A DNA stretch of 64,000 nt. It comes from Enchytraeus crypticus (lineage: Eukaryota > Annelida > Clitellata > Enchytraeida > Enchytraeidae). This document shows positions 18,901 through 31,856 of this stretch, piece by piece. The notes under the pieces are model-generated. The model was given only the letters and a program-made list of their open reading frames with translations. It had not been told where the DNA came from and made no database searches. Positions within the stretch are counted from its first letter, which is position 1, and each line of letters starts with the position of its first letter. Location: NCBI GenBank assembly GCA_905160935.1, contig CAJHZI010000550.1, forward strand, positions 420,001 to 484,000, written 5' to 3'. The translations under genes and the position numbers were made by a program.

Positions 18901-21034
18901 CATGACAAGATCTTGGAGAATAAGAAATCGTTGTTTAGATTCACAGATTTTAAGCAGTGATTAATATAATTGGTTAAAAGATGAGAACCTGAACAGAGAG
19001 TGGAGGTGACATCTACACGTCTCAGTACGACTGAACAGTTACGTAGTGGTGGCATCACCTTGAAAGTGCTGACATCTGTGCAATATATTAGTAATTACAA
19101 GTTAAACATCCATTAATATAATTAATAATATAAAACATCAAATTTAATGTAATTACAGGTTGAACCCGTGTTGTATCAGGGTTGTTAGAAAAATAGACCA
19201 ACTGGTGCCTGCACGTGTCGTAGAAGGCGACTAATGCACTAAGATCCAAACCAATGTCAAAAAGGCCATTCGGTTGGTGAGCGCTAAGGCTCCAGCAATA
19301 GCTATAACATTTTCTAACATGAATGAAAATGTTCCCCACCCCACAAAGAGGAGTGGAGAAGGTCTATTCATATCCCGACCTTAGCTAAACTGAGATTCTA
19401 GAGAAGATGGTGATACCATTTTCTGTTTCTAAGCATAGCTTAGGCCTACTTCTGAAGTATCTAGTGTTTTTTATTGCGTATGGTCACTATCATTTGTTAA
19501 GGTTATTTTTTTCAGTTTTATCTGCATTTCATCTTAGAACCCTGTCTATTAAATTTACTTTCAACATACGTCATTAATTTACCTCATCAATTTTTTCAAA
19601 TAAAAACCCAGCTTTTATCATCAGCAAATTGCTGATCTATTATATCTATGTTTCTTTCTCGTTATCCTTTCTATGAAAATATGTGTGATCATCTAATTCT
19701 ATAGGTATTTGTCCATTTCTTTTAGTGTCATTACCAGCTAAAAGGTAAATACTATAGGACTTGGACAGTCACCCTAAGGTAGCCCTGGGTTTGTGGCGCA
19801 TTCTTCACCTAAAGTCCTAAATAATTGTTATTGAGAACTTCTATTTTATCATCTATCAGGATTTTTGTCAAATATTCTCATATGTGATTTTATTTAACTC
19901 GAGCCTCTAATGACATGATCAAAGAATGGTAACTTTAACTTAAAAATATTTTGTAGTGAGTTAGTTAATTTCTTCAAATACTGTACCATTAGATTCTTCA
20001 TCTGACTATGGAAGAGCTCATAGAAGTGGATGAGCTCATAGAAGTGGATGAGCTCATAGAACTCGATGAGCTCATAGAACTCGACGAGCTCATAGAACTC
20101 GATGAGCTCGTCGAGTTTTATGAGGAAAGGTGTCTTTCTATCTATCTGATCACTTATCGATCTGTCAACCCTCTCGCAGTCTTCGCTCCTCTAGTAAAAA
20201 CCTTCTCACTGTAACAGACAGACATTAGAGTTGCCATTGACAGACATCGTCTTACATTTCTGCTCCAACAATACAGAACTCTCTATCACGAGATCTTCGA
20301 TCTTGTAATTGTATTAGTATTTTCGGAGGCAAGCTCAAATACCATCTCTTTCCGCCATAAGTCTAAATTTTGACCCTCTTGCCTGGGATCTTGAACTTTC
20401 ACTGTTTTGATCTCGCTTTCTCTCATGGTCTTTGTATACTCAGTCGTCATTATATGGTGTTTTGTTGCCTGTTTGAGCAGGATCTGCAAGAAATGCCCCT
20501 GACATTGCCTTATGGCGAGGAACCGGATGTTAAATTCTTATTGGTTGATTGATTGAAGCTGATCTGAATTTTTCATGATCATCTTATCAAACATAAAGAA
20601 GAATGTTGATGATGCTATACATCAGAAACAAACAAAATTCTAAGATACAAATACAACGAGAAGAAACCTGTCACAATTTGCACTTCAGAAAATTGATTAC
20701 TTGACACAAGACTCTCAGGTTGAGACTGTGCACAACTCTGTAGAGAAGTGTTGAGACATTCAGCAGCACACAACTGACTGCTTGAAGGCAAAGATGAAGC
20801 TGAACAAAACTCCAACAATATGTCTTGCTTAACATTCTCAGATTTACAATCAGTTGAATCTGCGAAATCCTCAACTTTTACATCTGTACACTCTGTCACT
20901 TCATATTTCATGGCAGATTCACTTTCACATCCTACAAGTAAACAATCTTCACTCAAAGGTTCAGTCAAATCATCATCTACAGCAGCGACACATGATGATT
21001 CTATTTCTAACTTTATTGAAGATGTTTCAGACAT
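15952..21034 (-). CDS. C2H2 zinc-finger gene A, three exons
   Basis: Minus-strand exons: 21034-20668, 19075-18989 and 16958-15952. Lengths 367, 87 and 1007 nt join in phase 1 to 486 residues. Residues 1-122 are acidic and Ser-rich, start [14 protein letters not shown], and hold sumoylation-type IKLE, MKYE and VKVE. Residues 123-151 are the family's middle module ([16 protein letters not shown]). The terminal exon opens [20 protein letters not shown], has one degenerate Cys pair, then ten regular C2H2 fingers from about residue 197 ([10 protein letters not shown] to HIRAMHH). Linkers are short EKPH or EKSF types. Likely a nuclear DNA-binding regulator. The start was chosen because paralogues begin at the same place; an in-frame ATG at 21118 is possible, since the frame is open to there. 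The acceptor of the last exon lies against a LINE tail. Confidence 0.85.
16968..17950 (-). mobile_element. CR1-like LINE, 3' half, in gene A intron
   Basis: The minus strand encodes [25 protein letters not shown], the palm motif YADDTPLC and [15 protein letters not shown], in order, with several frame breaks. The 3' end is CCTTGTATGAAGAAACGTAC GTTAAATC followed by (TTA)n. It is in the same sense as gene A, and its tail ends about 8 nt from the gene A acceptor. Confidence 0.8.
17950..18135 (-). repeat. SINE family 6-like sequence
   Basis: CATCGTCTTCTTCCTTGAAT CCC resembles the minus-strand end of SINE family 6; the rest (GGGGTGTTGGGGGTTTAACC) is different. Weakly supported. Confidence 0.35.
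18281..18845 (+). mobile_element. CR1-like LINE, C-terminal end and tail
   Basis: Encodes [20 protein letters not shown] and [17 protein letters not shown], the usual CR1 C-terminal order, then GCATCATCCTTGGATGAGGA, GGACGTTAAGAC and a TTATTA end. It faces the LINE at 16968-17950. A T-run is at 18666-18683. Confidence 0.78.
19195..19430 (+). repeat. SINE-like family 6 copy in gene A intron 1
   Basis: GCCTGCACGTGTCGTAGAAG GCGACTAATGCACTAAGATCC, CATTCGGTTGGTGAGCGC and the end CCCGACCTTAGCTAAACTG. From 19430 to 20005 nothing recognisable. Confidence 0.75.
20008..20113. repeat. 18-bp minisatellite, GAGCTCATAGAACTCGAT
   Basis: Six units. On the plus strand it would encode ELIELD or ELIEVD repeats. 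It is antisense to gene A and in its first intron, with no sign of a real gene around it. Confidence 0.8.
20140..20560 (+). mobile_element. CR1-like LINE 3' end
   Basis: A frame with [20 protein letters not shown]-like sequence, then [12 protein letters not shown] (CR1 C-terminus), then GACATTGCCTTATGGCGAGG AACCGGATGTTAAATTC and TTGATTGA repeats. Confidence 0.65.
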
Positions 21035-21279
21035 TGTACTGCAGCTGATCTGAGCAATTGACTGTGTATTCTTGAGTATCCGCAATTTGAATGTTTCAGA
21101 CTGAAGTCTACATGACATAAATTATATTTTTAATAAATTGAAATTCCTAATTCCAGTAGAATGATTATAGCATAGAATATCAGATAATATACTACAATAC
21201 TGCAACATTAGTTTGTAATAGCCTCAATACAGCTAAAACTGAAGCCACTTATAAACCTTTCACAGATACAGATTCATGC

Positions 21280-21810
21280 TACCATGTTTAAGTCATCATC
21301 ATCATTTTCCCTCAAATCTAAGTTTAACAAGGGTCGAGATAGGAATAGACCTCCACTCTCTCTCTCCCATATCATATCATCAGTCAATCGCTTATAGTCT
21401 CTTCTATTATCTCTTTTATAAAATTTTGTTGCAATTTCTGGAGTCTAGGCGCTCACCAACCGAATGCCCTTTCTGACGCAGGTATTTTTTATGTAGTATT
21501 TTTATTATGTAGTATTTTGTATGGTTGTTTTTATGTCGCCTTCTCCGACACGTGCATATTTACACGGTTGGTCTATTCTTCAAGCAACCCGGACACAAAA
21601 AGGGGATAAACTGAGGATTACTTGTTTATTTTCACTCAACAAGTAATAACCAACAATATAATTCCATTTGCTAAGTGTAAATCCGATGTATATAGATCAT
21701 GTATGATGGTTCTTTAGTTGTCTACGACGCGATGTCGTGCAATCACCCGTTTGTCTACTCTTCAAACTACCGGGACACAACACAGGGAACCATAAAGTTT
21801 AAGTAGTCGT
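21280..21810 (-). repeat. Two SINE-like family 6 copies
   Basis: 21280-21600 is a minus-strand copy (GGCATTCGGTTGGTGAGCGC on the minus strand). 21715-21810 is a shorter one with the CTACCGGGACACAACAC end. From 21810 to 22975 nothing is recognised apart from a short 22-bp repeat at about 22075. Confidence 0.7.
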
Positions 21811-22977
21811 GCAAATAGCCAAATTTATACTTTCAATCTATCTATTCAAGACACTGCAAGTTACTTAAATAATTAAAGGTAATTTGCAAACCTCTTTATT
21901 GTGCTGTGACAAAATTAAGAAATGTGTGCAATACAAATTAAAGAATTGATCATCTCTCTTTTAGTACTTTTTTTCTTTTTCTTTTGTCCATGAACAGGTT
22001 CTATTGGCATAGGATGCTATCAGTTAGTAAACTTTACATAAAAATAATATTGGTGCATTGGCTTTGAATTGATTTCATAATTATCAATGATGTCATAATT
22101 ATCAATGATGTCATAATGATCATGATAATATAACAATAATATAGATTTAGACTTTGATTTTTTTAAAATATAAAATTGTTTTTTAAATATTTATATTAGA
22201 ACAATCATGACAAATACAAACTTGGTCTGTATATGTCCTAGTTTGTATTTCTTATTTGTTTGTTAACATTAAGGTTAAAGTACATTAAACCTTTATTTTT
22301 ACCTTTGACTTATATTTAAATCAAACGTAGGTAAAAGATCCACCTCTCAAAGGGATGTCTTTAATGAGTGTCACAATTGTAGAGTACCATCTAGCTTCAC
22401 AAAATATTAAAGCCAGTTTTACAGGTATATTGTCAGGTAGCCTAAGCAACACGTGGATTGGACATTTATGTATTTTGATTGCAAGATTCAATTTTTTTCA
22501 ATCGTTCAGACGTATAAGTTATCGTTCCGCATAACGTGAGGGTAGACTAATATAATTTGAGTATATTTCTTAATAGACTTCTATGAAATACGTCAATTTC
22601 ATATTCTTGTTTTGAAATTAATATCCATAGTTCACTACTAGCGTACATGTGTCATATCTCTTTCAGTATCCAAATAAGTACTCAAATATTTGCGTTTTTC
22701 CACTTCTGATCATTTTTTCCAATGCTATATTTTTTTGTTTTATCTGTATTTCTTTAAAATCGGTAATAAATTTAAATTCTAGAAAATCGAAAACATATAT
22801 AAACAAATGTCAAACTCTTATTCCAAAATCTTATTCTGGGGTTTTTGTGTGTTATATACCCTCTTGCTTACGCAGAGGTGGAATGCTAGTTACTGAATCG
22901 CAGTTTTCATTTCACTTCTAGCCTCTTATTCTGGGTTACATTCTCAACTGCGTAATATAAGCATCATTGGGCCTAAC

Positions 22978-24070
22978 AACAAAAACAACAACAACAGAAT
23001 AAGAGTACGTGCTACTGGCGTCCATGACAACACTGAGGACTATGGCACAAATCAATCCGATGAGCAGAGTGTGGGTTCGAAAATCGGTGAAAGTCCAGTG
23101 GCGGATCCAGGGGGGCCAGGGGGCTCGGCCTCCGCCTTAGGCCCGACGATAAAGAATTTTAAACTATATTTTCATTGTTTCTTTGCAATTTCTAGGTGTA
23201 AATATGTTTTAAGGGCGTTAGGGCATTAGGAGGGGGGGGGGGGGGTACAGGAGGGAACTCGAACAGTCCGACTACCTGAAATTTTTTCAAATATGGGCTC
23301 CACCAAGGGCCCATAGAACGGAAGGGGGGCCCGAAAAGTTTTTGACCGTTTCACTAGCTCTCAATTTTCACTTTAGCCACTGTATTAGAGGGAAAAGGGT
23401 GTAAATAAAAATTTGAACTCTCTCCTGGAACAGTGGTGCAAATCGCCTTGGCTGGGATCGAGGGGCTTAAGCCCCCCCCCATCTTCTGCCAAAATTAGGT
23501 CACTTTGCAATTTGTCCAGATCCGCTGAGTTTCTTCAGAGCCTTAAAGGTGAAAAAAATAACTTACTTTTTCCTAAACAAATGTAGGATTTGGGGCATTT
23601 TAGGTTTTCTTCTCACTTTTTTCGGGCCTCCCCCTTAAAAATTCCTGGATCCGCCCCTGTGAAAGTCAAATCCAGGAAGTCAGTCCGAGGAAGGGTACTA
23701 GTGGAATGGAGGTTTACGGGTTGGTCTCAGGTCCTGTGCAATTCTCCTCAGATCTGGAATTCCTGCCACTCTGCGCACCTTCTCCTCTTCTTCTTATCAT
23801 CCTTTCCTCCCATATGAACAGTTTCATAGACGGTTGAAGGCTTTTCTCTTTGACCTCTCCTATTCAATCATTATAATACACAGGAACTGAGACCAACACG
23901 CAAACCTCCATTCCATTAGTAGGCTACCCTTCCTCGGACCGACCTCCTGAAATTTGGCTTGCACCGCTTTTGGACTCCACACGCTGCTCATCGGATTTGA
24001 TTTGGTACCACAGTGCTTAATGTTTTCGTGGACGACAGTAGCACTCTAATTCTGTTGTTGTTGTTGTTAT
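22978..24070. repeat. Inverted repeat (fold-back) from two facing LINE tails, interrupted by a hAT MITE
   Basis: The left arm (22978-23095 plus 23660-23740) and right arm (about 23878-24066) are reverse complements with moderate divergence, for example CAATCCGATGAGCAG against CTGCTCATCGGATTTG and GGTCCGAGGAAGGG-type blocks on both sides. The arms end in (CAA)n and (TTG)n. The spacer includes CAGATCTGGAATTCCTGCCA, like the CR1-type tail at 27600, so the structure is probably two LINE tails inserted head to head. Confidence 0.7.
23096..23659. mobile_element. Non-autonomous hAT transposon (MITE), complete, with 8-bp target duplication
   Basis: Terminal inverted repeats CAGTGGCGGATCCAGG and CCTGGATCCGCCCCTG (15 of 16 match). 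The 8-bp duplication TGAAAGTC is perfect at 23088-23095 and 23660-23667. Length 564 bp, no transposase ORF, G-run at 23233. An 8-bp duplication and a CAG-start terminus fit hAT. Confidence 0.9.
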
Positions 24071-24311
24071 TTAATTGAAGTATTTAAAACAAGGTAAAAA
24101 ATCTGAATTTGCCCCAATAAAAAAAGAATTCATAAAATGCTGATTAAATAAGTGAATGTTTTTTTTAGAAATAGGCTTATATATATTTTTCTAATATTCT
24201 CGGATCGTCTGGTCCTGAATTCGAATGATGGAGCCCTCGGGAGTCAAACTTATAGCATATTCAATCATTATATAATTCGTGAATTTACCTGTCTCTCTTC
24301 TAAGCTTGAAA

Positions 24312-24610
24312 GACACGCATTATAGTGATATGATCAATTATGTTTATATCGATCACTTTTAATCCTACATGTTAACACGCTAGGCAATTTAGTCCTTTTT
24401 CCGTGTAGCCAGTCCAGTGAATGTGAGAGACTTTACTCTCAGATCAGCGCGGCTGGGATTCGAACCCAGGAGGGTTCGATTCACCTCAGGGTCTGTCATT
24501 TAAAACTTCATGACGTTATATACACCCTTAACCATTGCGCTATTGAGACATTCACATCAGGATCTGTCATTTAAAACTTCATGTCGTTACCCCTACGTTA
24601 TTGAGACGTT
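24312..24610 (-). repeat. SINE family 4, with duplicated 5' part
   Basis: The minus strand has GGGTTCGAATCCCAGCCGCG. Its 5' end is partly repeated (AGGATCTGTCATTTAAAACT occurs twice on the plus strand). From 24610 to 25370 nothing definite. Confidence 0.72.
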
Positions 24611-25369
24611 CTACTAAGACTTAGATTTGACAATTTTTGATTTTTTTTTAAATTTTGGATTTGACTATTGAGAGTTGCATTTAGGCCCAGACTTGAGCCT
24701 ACAAAACTTGGATTTATTTGGACTTGCATATTTTATACTTTTATACAACACTAGTTATTAAGATAAACTTTCTTATAGCGAGTGAGAATATAGCGCAAGC
24801 ATTTAATAATTTCACTTACATAACGCCACGTACCAGAAACAAGTCTTAACATCGTGTGTTCAAACCTTTCTCATTTACAATAGTTTTACTTCCTCTGTCA
24901 GTTTAGTTTTAAACTATTTTAAGTTTTCTATGTCATTTACCTCTAACGTTTCTTCAAGTTAAAAATATCTTTTTAAAAATTGTCCTATCCAGCTTTCACT
25001 TTGTGCAAAAAGGAAATCTATCCTTCAAAAAGGAAAGATATCCTTCAGATATCCTTCTGGGTCTTCGGAAGCCAGTGTATATTTCCTAATTTGTAACTTA
25101 CAGGGGCGGTGCAGCGCTTATGATGCTTTGGGGACCCAAGCTCGTGGCTGATAAATACATTCTCCGTTATTGGCTATGTGTTCTTACTTATACATTGCAA
25201 TTAATCATACACACGTTCAAAACACATGCCCCCTCCCAATTTGGTTTAGGACCAATATTACGGCCCCCGGAGTGGTGACCCTGGTATATACCCTTCCTCT
25301 CTGTCCCTAACATTAGCCATATCAATACATATAAGTAGTAGAAAAAAATAATTACAAAAATATGAGAAG

Positions 25370-25720
25370 CAGAAACCCTGCAGCACCGCACATAAAGTAA
25401 AGCCCAGTGAAGCTTATCAAACCACTGAGGAATTAAAATCCTAGTTGACATATTCCAGGGAAGAGTGTGTATCTGAAGTTAGCTATAGCGTAGTGGTCTG
25501 CACACTTGGGGCCAAATCAAGAGGTCCGGTGTTCAACTCCTGGTAGCTGATGACTTTTTCACACTCTCCCAATTGTGGTGCTCTTACTTATACATCAAAA
25601 CTGGAGTTAAAAAGGTTTATTGGTGACGTACCTTGCATAGTGGTTCCCTGGCACATTTAATTTGTTAGTTCTCGTCCCTTTCTGGGTCTTCGGACGCCAG
25701 TGTATATTTCCTAATTTGTA
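25370..25720 (+). repeat. tRNA-derived SINE, family 3
   Basis: AGCTATAGCGTAGTGGTCTG (A box), GGTGTTCAACTCCTGG (B box) and TTGGTGACGTACCTTGCATA. Its end GGGTCTTCGGACGCCAGTGT is also present alone at 25048-25090. Confidence 0.7.
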
Positions 25721-26251
25721 TTTATTAGCAGCCTATTTTTACAATCTTTAGAAATTTATTGTTGGGCAAGTGAGATTTAACAGATAAAAGTTTTTTGGCC
25801 TTTAACTGGACTTTAAAATTCCTTTATTGCGTAGTATATTGATAAATCTTTGCAAAGTTAAAACATCACAGCTTTGTGTTAATTTGTATTGATATATCTG
25901 TACAATTGTTAAACATGAGTTTATTCAAACCAAAATATAATTAAAAGAAAGAAATCACATCATACGGAAACATCTTGCAATCATTATATCTATGAATATA
26001 AATGCATTAAACATTTAAATGGTATCTATCATTCACATTAAAACCTAATATTTAGTTCACCAAATATCTCTATGAAATCAACCCAGGTCTGTATTAATCT
26101 ATATTGATATATCTGTAATATAATTTTCATCACAGCTTTGTATGAATTTATATTAATATGTCTTTATTAATTTTGCTTTTTGATCATAAATTGTTACAGT
26201 TTCTTTTAACATTGGATTAGCATTTAATTATCCACTGATTGTTATACTGCA

Positions 26252-28147
26252 ATGTCTGAATCCATTGATATCAAGCTTGAGCCTGAAGAATCCAGTGTCA
26301 GTACTGAGAGTGAAGATTTGATTACACATTCATCACTGGAAGAGAGTAATTTATCACCAGGTTGTTCCAGCCAATTAAAGATTAAATCTGAAGGTAAATA
26401 TTCTCTGTGTACATAAATCAAAGTATGTACGAGTTGACAAAACTTATAAAAAGATGAAACAAATTTAATTACGAACATCAAAATTGAAATTAACATTTGT
26501 TGTGATATGATAGAACTGTATACGTCTATGTATTGCTTTCTTTATGTTTCATTCGTCACATGTTATATTTTAGATTTTTCTACGTTAAACTAATCTTATC
26601 AATTTGTATGAACGCATTTTCATTGTCATGAAAATTATATCAGAATCTTCACTTCGAGTTATATTTTAATGCACTGATTGAATTTTACAGCCTCATTGAA
26701 CATTGAATCATCATTCAATTGTCCTACTGATAGTTACACCACAATGTCTGGTACGATTGATGTCAAGCTGGAGCCTGAAGAGTCAAGTGTCTGTACTGAG
26801 AGTGAAGATTTGATAACACATTCATCACTGGAAGAGAATAATTTATCATTAGGATGTTCCAGCCAATTAAAGATTAAATGTGAAGGTAAATATTATTTGT
26901 TTATTTTATGATGACTTATAGTCTTAACATAGTTTGAAATTTCATTTACTAGAATTTACGAGAAACTACTACCGTCTTTCATTAATCCAATCTTTGTTTA
27001 AACTTAGGTAACAGGGAAAAGGGAAGAAAGCCAAGGTCTTATTTCAATACCCAATCATACATGATTACAACATCCAGCTTGTCTTTAAAACTATTCACTG
27101 ACACCTCATTCACAACCTCCTCATTCAAAGAGTTCCACTTATCAATCATCCGTTGGATTTAAGGAATAGTCAGAATCGGAAAATTATTTTAGAGATACTA
27201 GGCTGATGTAGAACATGGTGGAAATTTGACTGATTGATGCAGTATACAGACTTTTTTCTTGTGGAATTTGATATAGAATTGATTCAGTTCAAGAGAGAGT
27301 CATTTGATTACTAGATCTTAAATAGCAAACTTTAGTAACAAACTTAAAAGTTAAAAATTAAGACTCAAGGTCATATATGTAACAGTGAATTAGAATAAGA
27401 ATAAGCTACAGCTAATAGGTGGGGTAATTAATGCTTTACGGAGTTTACTCCTGATTATTAAACTCTTCTAAATTAATTATTTGTTTTAAATAAATTACTT
27501 CTTCTAAATTAATTTTCTTCTAAATTAATTACTTCTTTTTAATTAGATACTCTTGTGAAACCTAGCTTATCTTCACACTCTTAGCTATCTAATCGTTTTT
27601 TTCAGCATGCTGCACCTCAGATCTGGAATTCTCTTCCATCCAGTCTTTGGAAGTCTTCGTTTGAATCACATCGGCCTTTTGCTTTCCTATGAGCAGTTCA
27701 ATAGGCAGTTGAAAACCTATCTTTTCCATCTCTCTTTTCCATCCAGTGTCCATGACTTTCGACCAGCGCCTAAACCACCTTTTCTTTAATTCCCTTTACT
27801 TTGGACTGATTTTCTGGATTTTGGAATTTGCAGAATTTTTGGACCTTCTTTTTGCTTGTCAGCTTGATTTTGACTCAATAGTGCTCAATGTTGTCATTGA
27901 TTGTGTACCACTCTAATTGTTGTTAATTATGGATGCCTTCACTTCTTAGCTATTTTCCTTTGAAACTGATGTCAGGCTGGTGATGATGTCAATATGACTT
28001 CAGTTACTAATTCACTGAAATCTTATCTCTGGATCATAGGAGACAAATCTGCAATAGCTTGGGTCATTATGTTTGAACGAAATGGATGAGATAAAAATAA
28101 TGGAATGATTACTATCAAATCTATATTTAGAATTAAGACAAATATAC

Positions 28148-28207
<60 letters not shown>

Positions 28208-28493
28208 AGTAGGCCTATATTTTCTGTTCGAAGGCAAAACTCTTCCACATATTTCTATATAAATTGATCTCCTTAAATGCACTATATACTTCATTTGGAT
28301 TTGTACTGTCATGTTTCTTTCGTTGTTGTTTTCATCTTTTGAACTGTTGTCTTGTGTTTATTTGGATCAAATAAACTATTCTGGAAGTATTAAAAAGAAT
28401 GACTGCTATTAAATCTATATATATTTATATTATATATATATATATATATATATACATTATATATATATATCTATATATATATATATATATATA

Positions 28494-28529
<36 letters not shown>

Positions 28530-31500
28530 TAAGACATAAATTCCCTCTCTTTATGTATTTCAATACACTTTCTGTTGGAAAGCCATGGCATAACTCTTCC
28601 ACATATTTCTGTCCTTATTTTTCATATCATTATATGAATTAGTAATGACATCATCCAGCATCCCAAGTCTCGGTCTTCCTCTAACATTTTTCCTTCCCGT
28701 CTTCCCTCAATTATTTCTTTCAGTAGAGCATTCTATCTCAGGCCGTGAACCATCCAGTTTTTTCTGTTCCTTATGATATTTATCAATTGTCTGTTTATGT
28801 AAACCCTCTTTAGCTCTTCTTCTTTCATAATTTCGTCAGCCCATTAGATCAATTCCATTCTTCTCCATAGCCAAATTTTGAATGCTTCCAGTTTCTTTAT
28901 ATCCTCCTTTCCTAACATCCGTATCTCATAACCGTACAACAGCATGGTCCACACTAGAATCTTTACAAACTTTGTGGATTTCTTCAAACTTTTGAAGAAA
29001 TAAAGAGACATAAGTATACACAGACATACAGAAAGACAGAATTAAAAGACATACTACAGAGTAATACATATCAAAACCTATTAACAAAATATGAAGACTA
29101 CGTTACCTTTCTTAATTTCTGTAAATTATTGAGGGAGATGCAGTACTGAAACTTTTGCAATTATGCATTGAAGTATGAGACCGGTATCTATCCAGAAGAT
29201 TTCACGAAGACAGTGATGATTCTAATACCTAAAACCTTAATGCTGTTGAATGGACAGGCTGCATAACAAAAGTAACTGAGTAACTGGCTGGAGCCAGTGG
29301 CGAAGTCGGTAAGATACTTGACTGCGGATCAGATGGTGCGGGTTCAAATCCTGGGCTCGCCCGTCACTGACATCGCTTTCGAGTGAGGAAACTGACATTA
29401 ACCTTAGCTTTACCAGCGTTACTCACAGTTTGGCTTTCGAATAGAATGTGGTACTAGAGAAGTAATAGGAGTTATGAGAGTCATATGTGAACGTAGCTTG
29501 GAACCTCAAAAATTATGTCTTAATATGTTTTCTAGATTTTGAAAAGGCTTTTGATAGAATAGACTGGATAATTATGTTAAGCATCTTGAGGAGGATTGGA
29601 GGTGACTGAAGACACATAATATTGGTTTAAAATTTGCCCAAGAATCAGAAAGCAATAGTCTAAATCCAGCAAGAGCTTTCTGAGGAGGGTGAAATAGGAC
29701 CGGGGGGGAGGTAAGACAGGGATGTTGTATTTAACCACTACTGTTAATCTCTATGCCGAGACGGTAATGGTTGAGGCGTATATATGAGGAAGATATTGAG
29801 GAAGGAATACCTATTTTAGTTAAATTTGCTGAAAGATATGAGGTTTCAATATCTTTCTAATATCTTTCCAAACCCATGTAAGCTTCTCTAATCCCTTTTT
29901 CATGTGTCCCCCGTCTACGGCTCTAGAGACGTCTCGAACCCTCCCCTGTCCAGGCAGGCCCACCAATCAGGAACTCAGAATCTACAGAATCTATTGAAGC
30001 CACGCCCCCAACAGAGATATAAACAACTGACTCATATAATATTTACCTTTAAATATAATGTATCTGGCTAGATAAATAATACTTTAAATACTCAAAAACA
30101 AAACATACATAAACATACAACAAATATGTGATTCTGGCAATTATAATTTATTATAAGCAATCTTTATATTATAAATAATTTAAAGATCCACTTGTATCCA
30201 CATACATGAAGAGAACTATGGAAGATTGAGGTGAGTAGATGCACTATACACCATGGACCTGCCAGTAGACAGTGCATGAAGAGAGAGAGGGAGAGAGATA
30301 AGCAATTAATTAATTGTAAAAATATCAAAAAAATTATTTCAACACATGTAACAACATTCTACGTGATAGTCAATGGGCTCAACATGACTTACTATGTATT
30401 GTAGAAGATTATTCTAAATAGAATTGCTTGATCAAGACAAAGGTACACCGAAAGATAGCTAATGCCAAAAGTTAAAGCCAGATTTGACGCCAGTTTCTTT
30501 ATAGACACCATGTATGATGGGGAGACCAGTGGTTTTGAACACTGCACCTACTGATATGCTGTTGAACAGCTTGCTAACAAGCCACCATCTCAGCCCAATG
30601 CCGAATAGCTCTTCCCAAATATTAATCGTTAACAGAGATGTATGTTTTATATGCCATGAACCAAAACTCCTTCAAATGGTATAATGAATTCACAAGTGTT
30701 TCTGAAATTTTAGCAGGCAACGAAGCATTATGCAATGCAATACAAGAAAATGACAACAAGTAGATATCTTGTATATAGCTTCATAACTTTATAACTTCAT
30801 TATTTATAAAACTTGAAAGGAAAAGCAGTAATGCTCACTTCCTGAAGCTTTGAAATATTTAGTTCACTAAACGTGGCACTTGTATGACAGTGATAATCAG
30901 AATGGCTGATAACTCGTTTTGTTTGAGTCTGTACAGTCACCTATAGATTTATTATTAAGAGTTTTTGAGACACCACCCCAGACAATATTGTTATATCCGC
31001 TCTGAGATCAGGTTCTTAACATTAATTTAACAACTCATTTTAATCTGTAGTTTTAGACTCTGTTTGCCCTTGTTAGACCCTTTTGAGACACCACCCCAGA
31101 CTATATTGTTGTACGTCAAATGGGAATATATTGGATTGTAGTAGACGGTTAGTATGTTATGTTTTAGCAGTTTAAATTTTAAGTTTTAAAGATCTTTGCA
31201 ATACTGAGTGAATTTATTTAGATATCTGCTATATTGATATTTGGTTAATAGCAACTCTCATTATGTTTTCACAGGAGAGAGCAAGTTAAGTGTGACACCA
31301 GAACTACGTAACTGTTCTGTTGTTCTGAGACGTTTAGATGTCACGTCTGCTCTGAGATCAGGTTCTTATCATTAATTTGCCAACTCATTTTAATCTATAC
31401 TTTTAGACTCTGTTTGCCCTTTTTAGGCCCTTTGGTTCTTAAACTCTGAGTATTGTAAAGCTAAAAAGCTAAGCTTTATTAGCTGGTACAGCTAATGGTA

Positions 31501-31741
31501 ACGTCAGTTTCCTCACTCGAAAGCGATGTCAGTGACGGGCTTGCCCAGGATTTGAACCCCGCACCATATGATCCACGGTCGAATATGGTACTTATTTCGC
31601 CACTGGCTCCAGCCCAGAATACAAAAAACAGAACATTTGGAGAGTAGATGGAAGGGTGAGATGACAAACGGAGATAGAGTAACAAGTCCACTCAAGGGGT
31701 GGAGCTAAGGATATATATAGTATAAGCTAAGGATATATATA

Positions 31742-31778
<37 letters not shown>

Positions 31779-31780
31779 AT

Positions 31781-31856
<76 letters not shown>

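Noticed and set aside
20008-20214. Small acidic ORF with ELIELD repeats
   Set aside because: An 18-bp minisatellite antisense to gene A; no start context, no splice signals, no similarity beyond the repeat.
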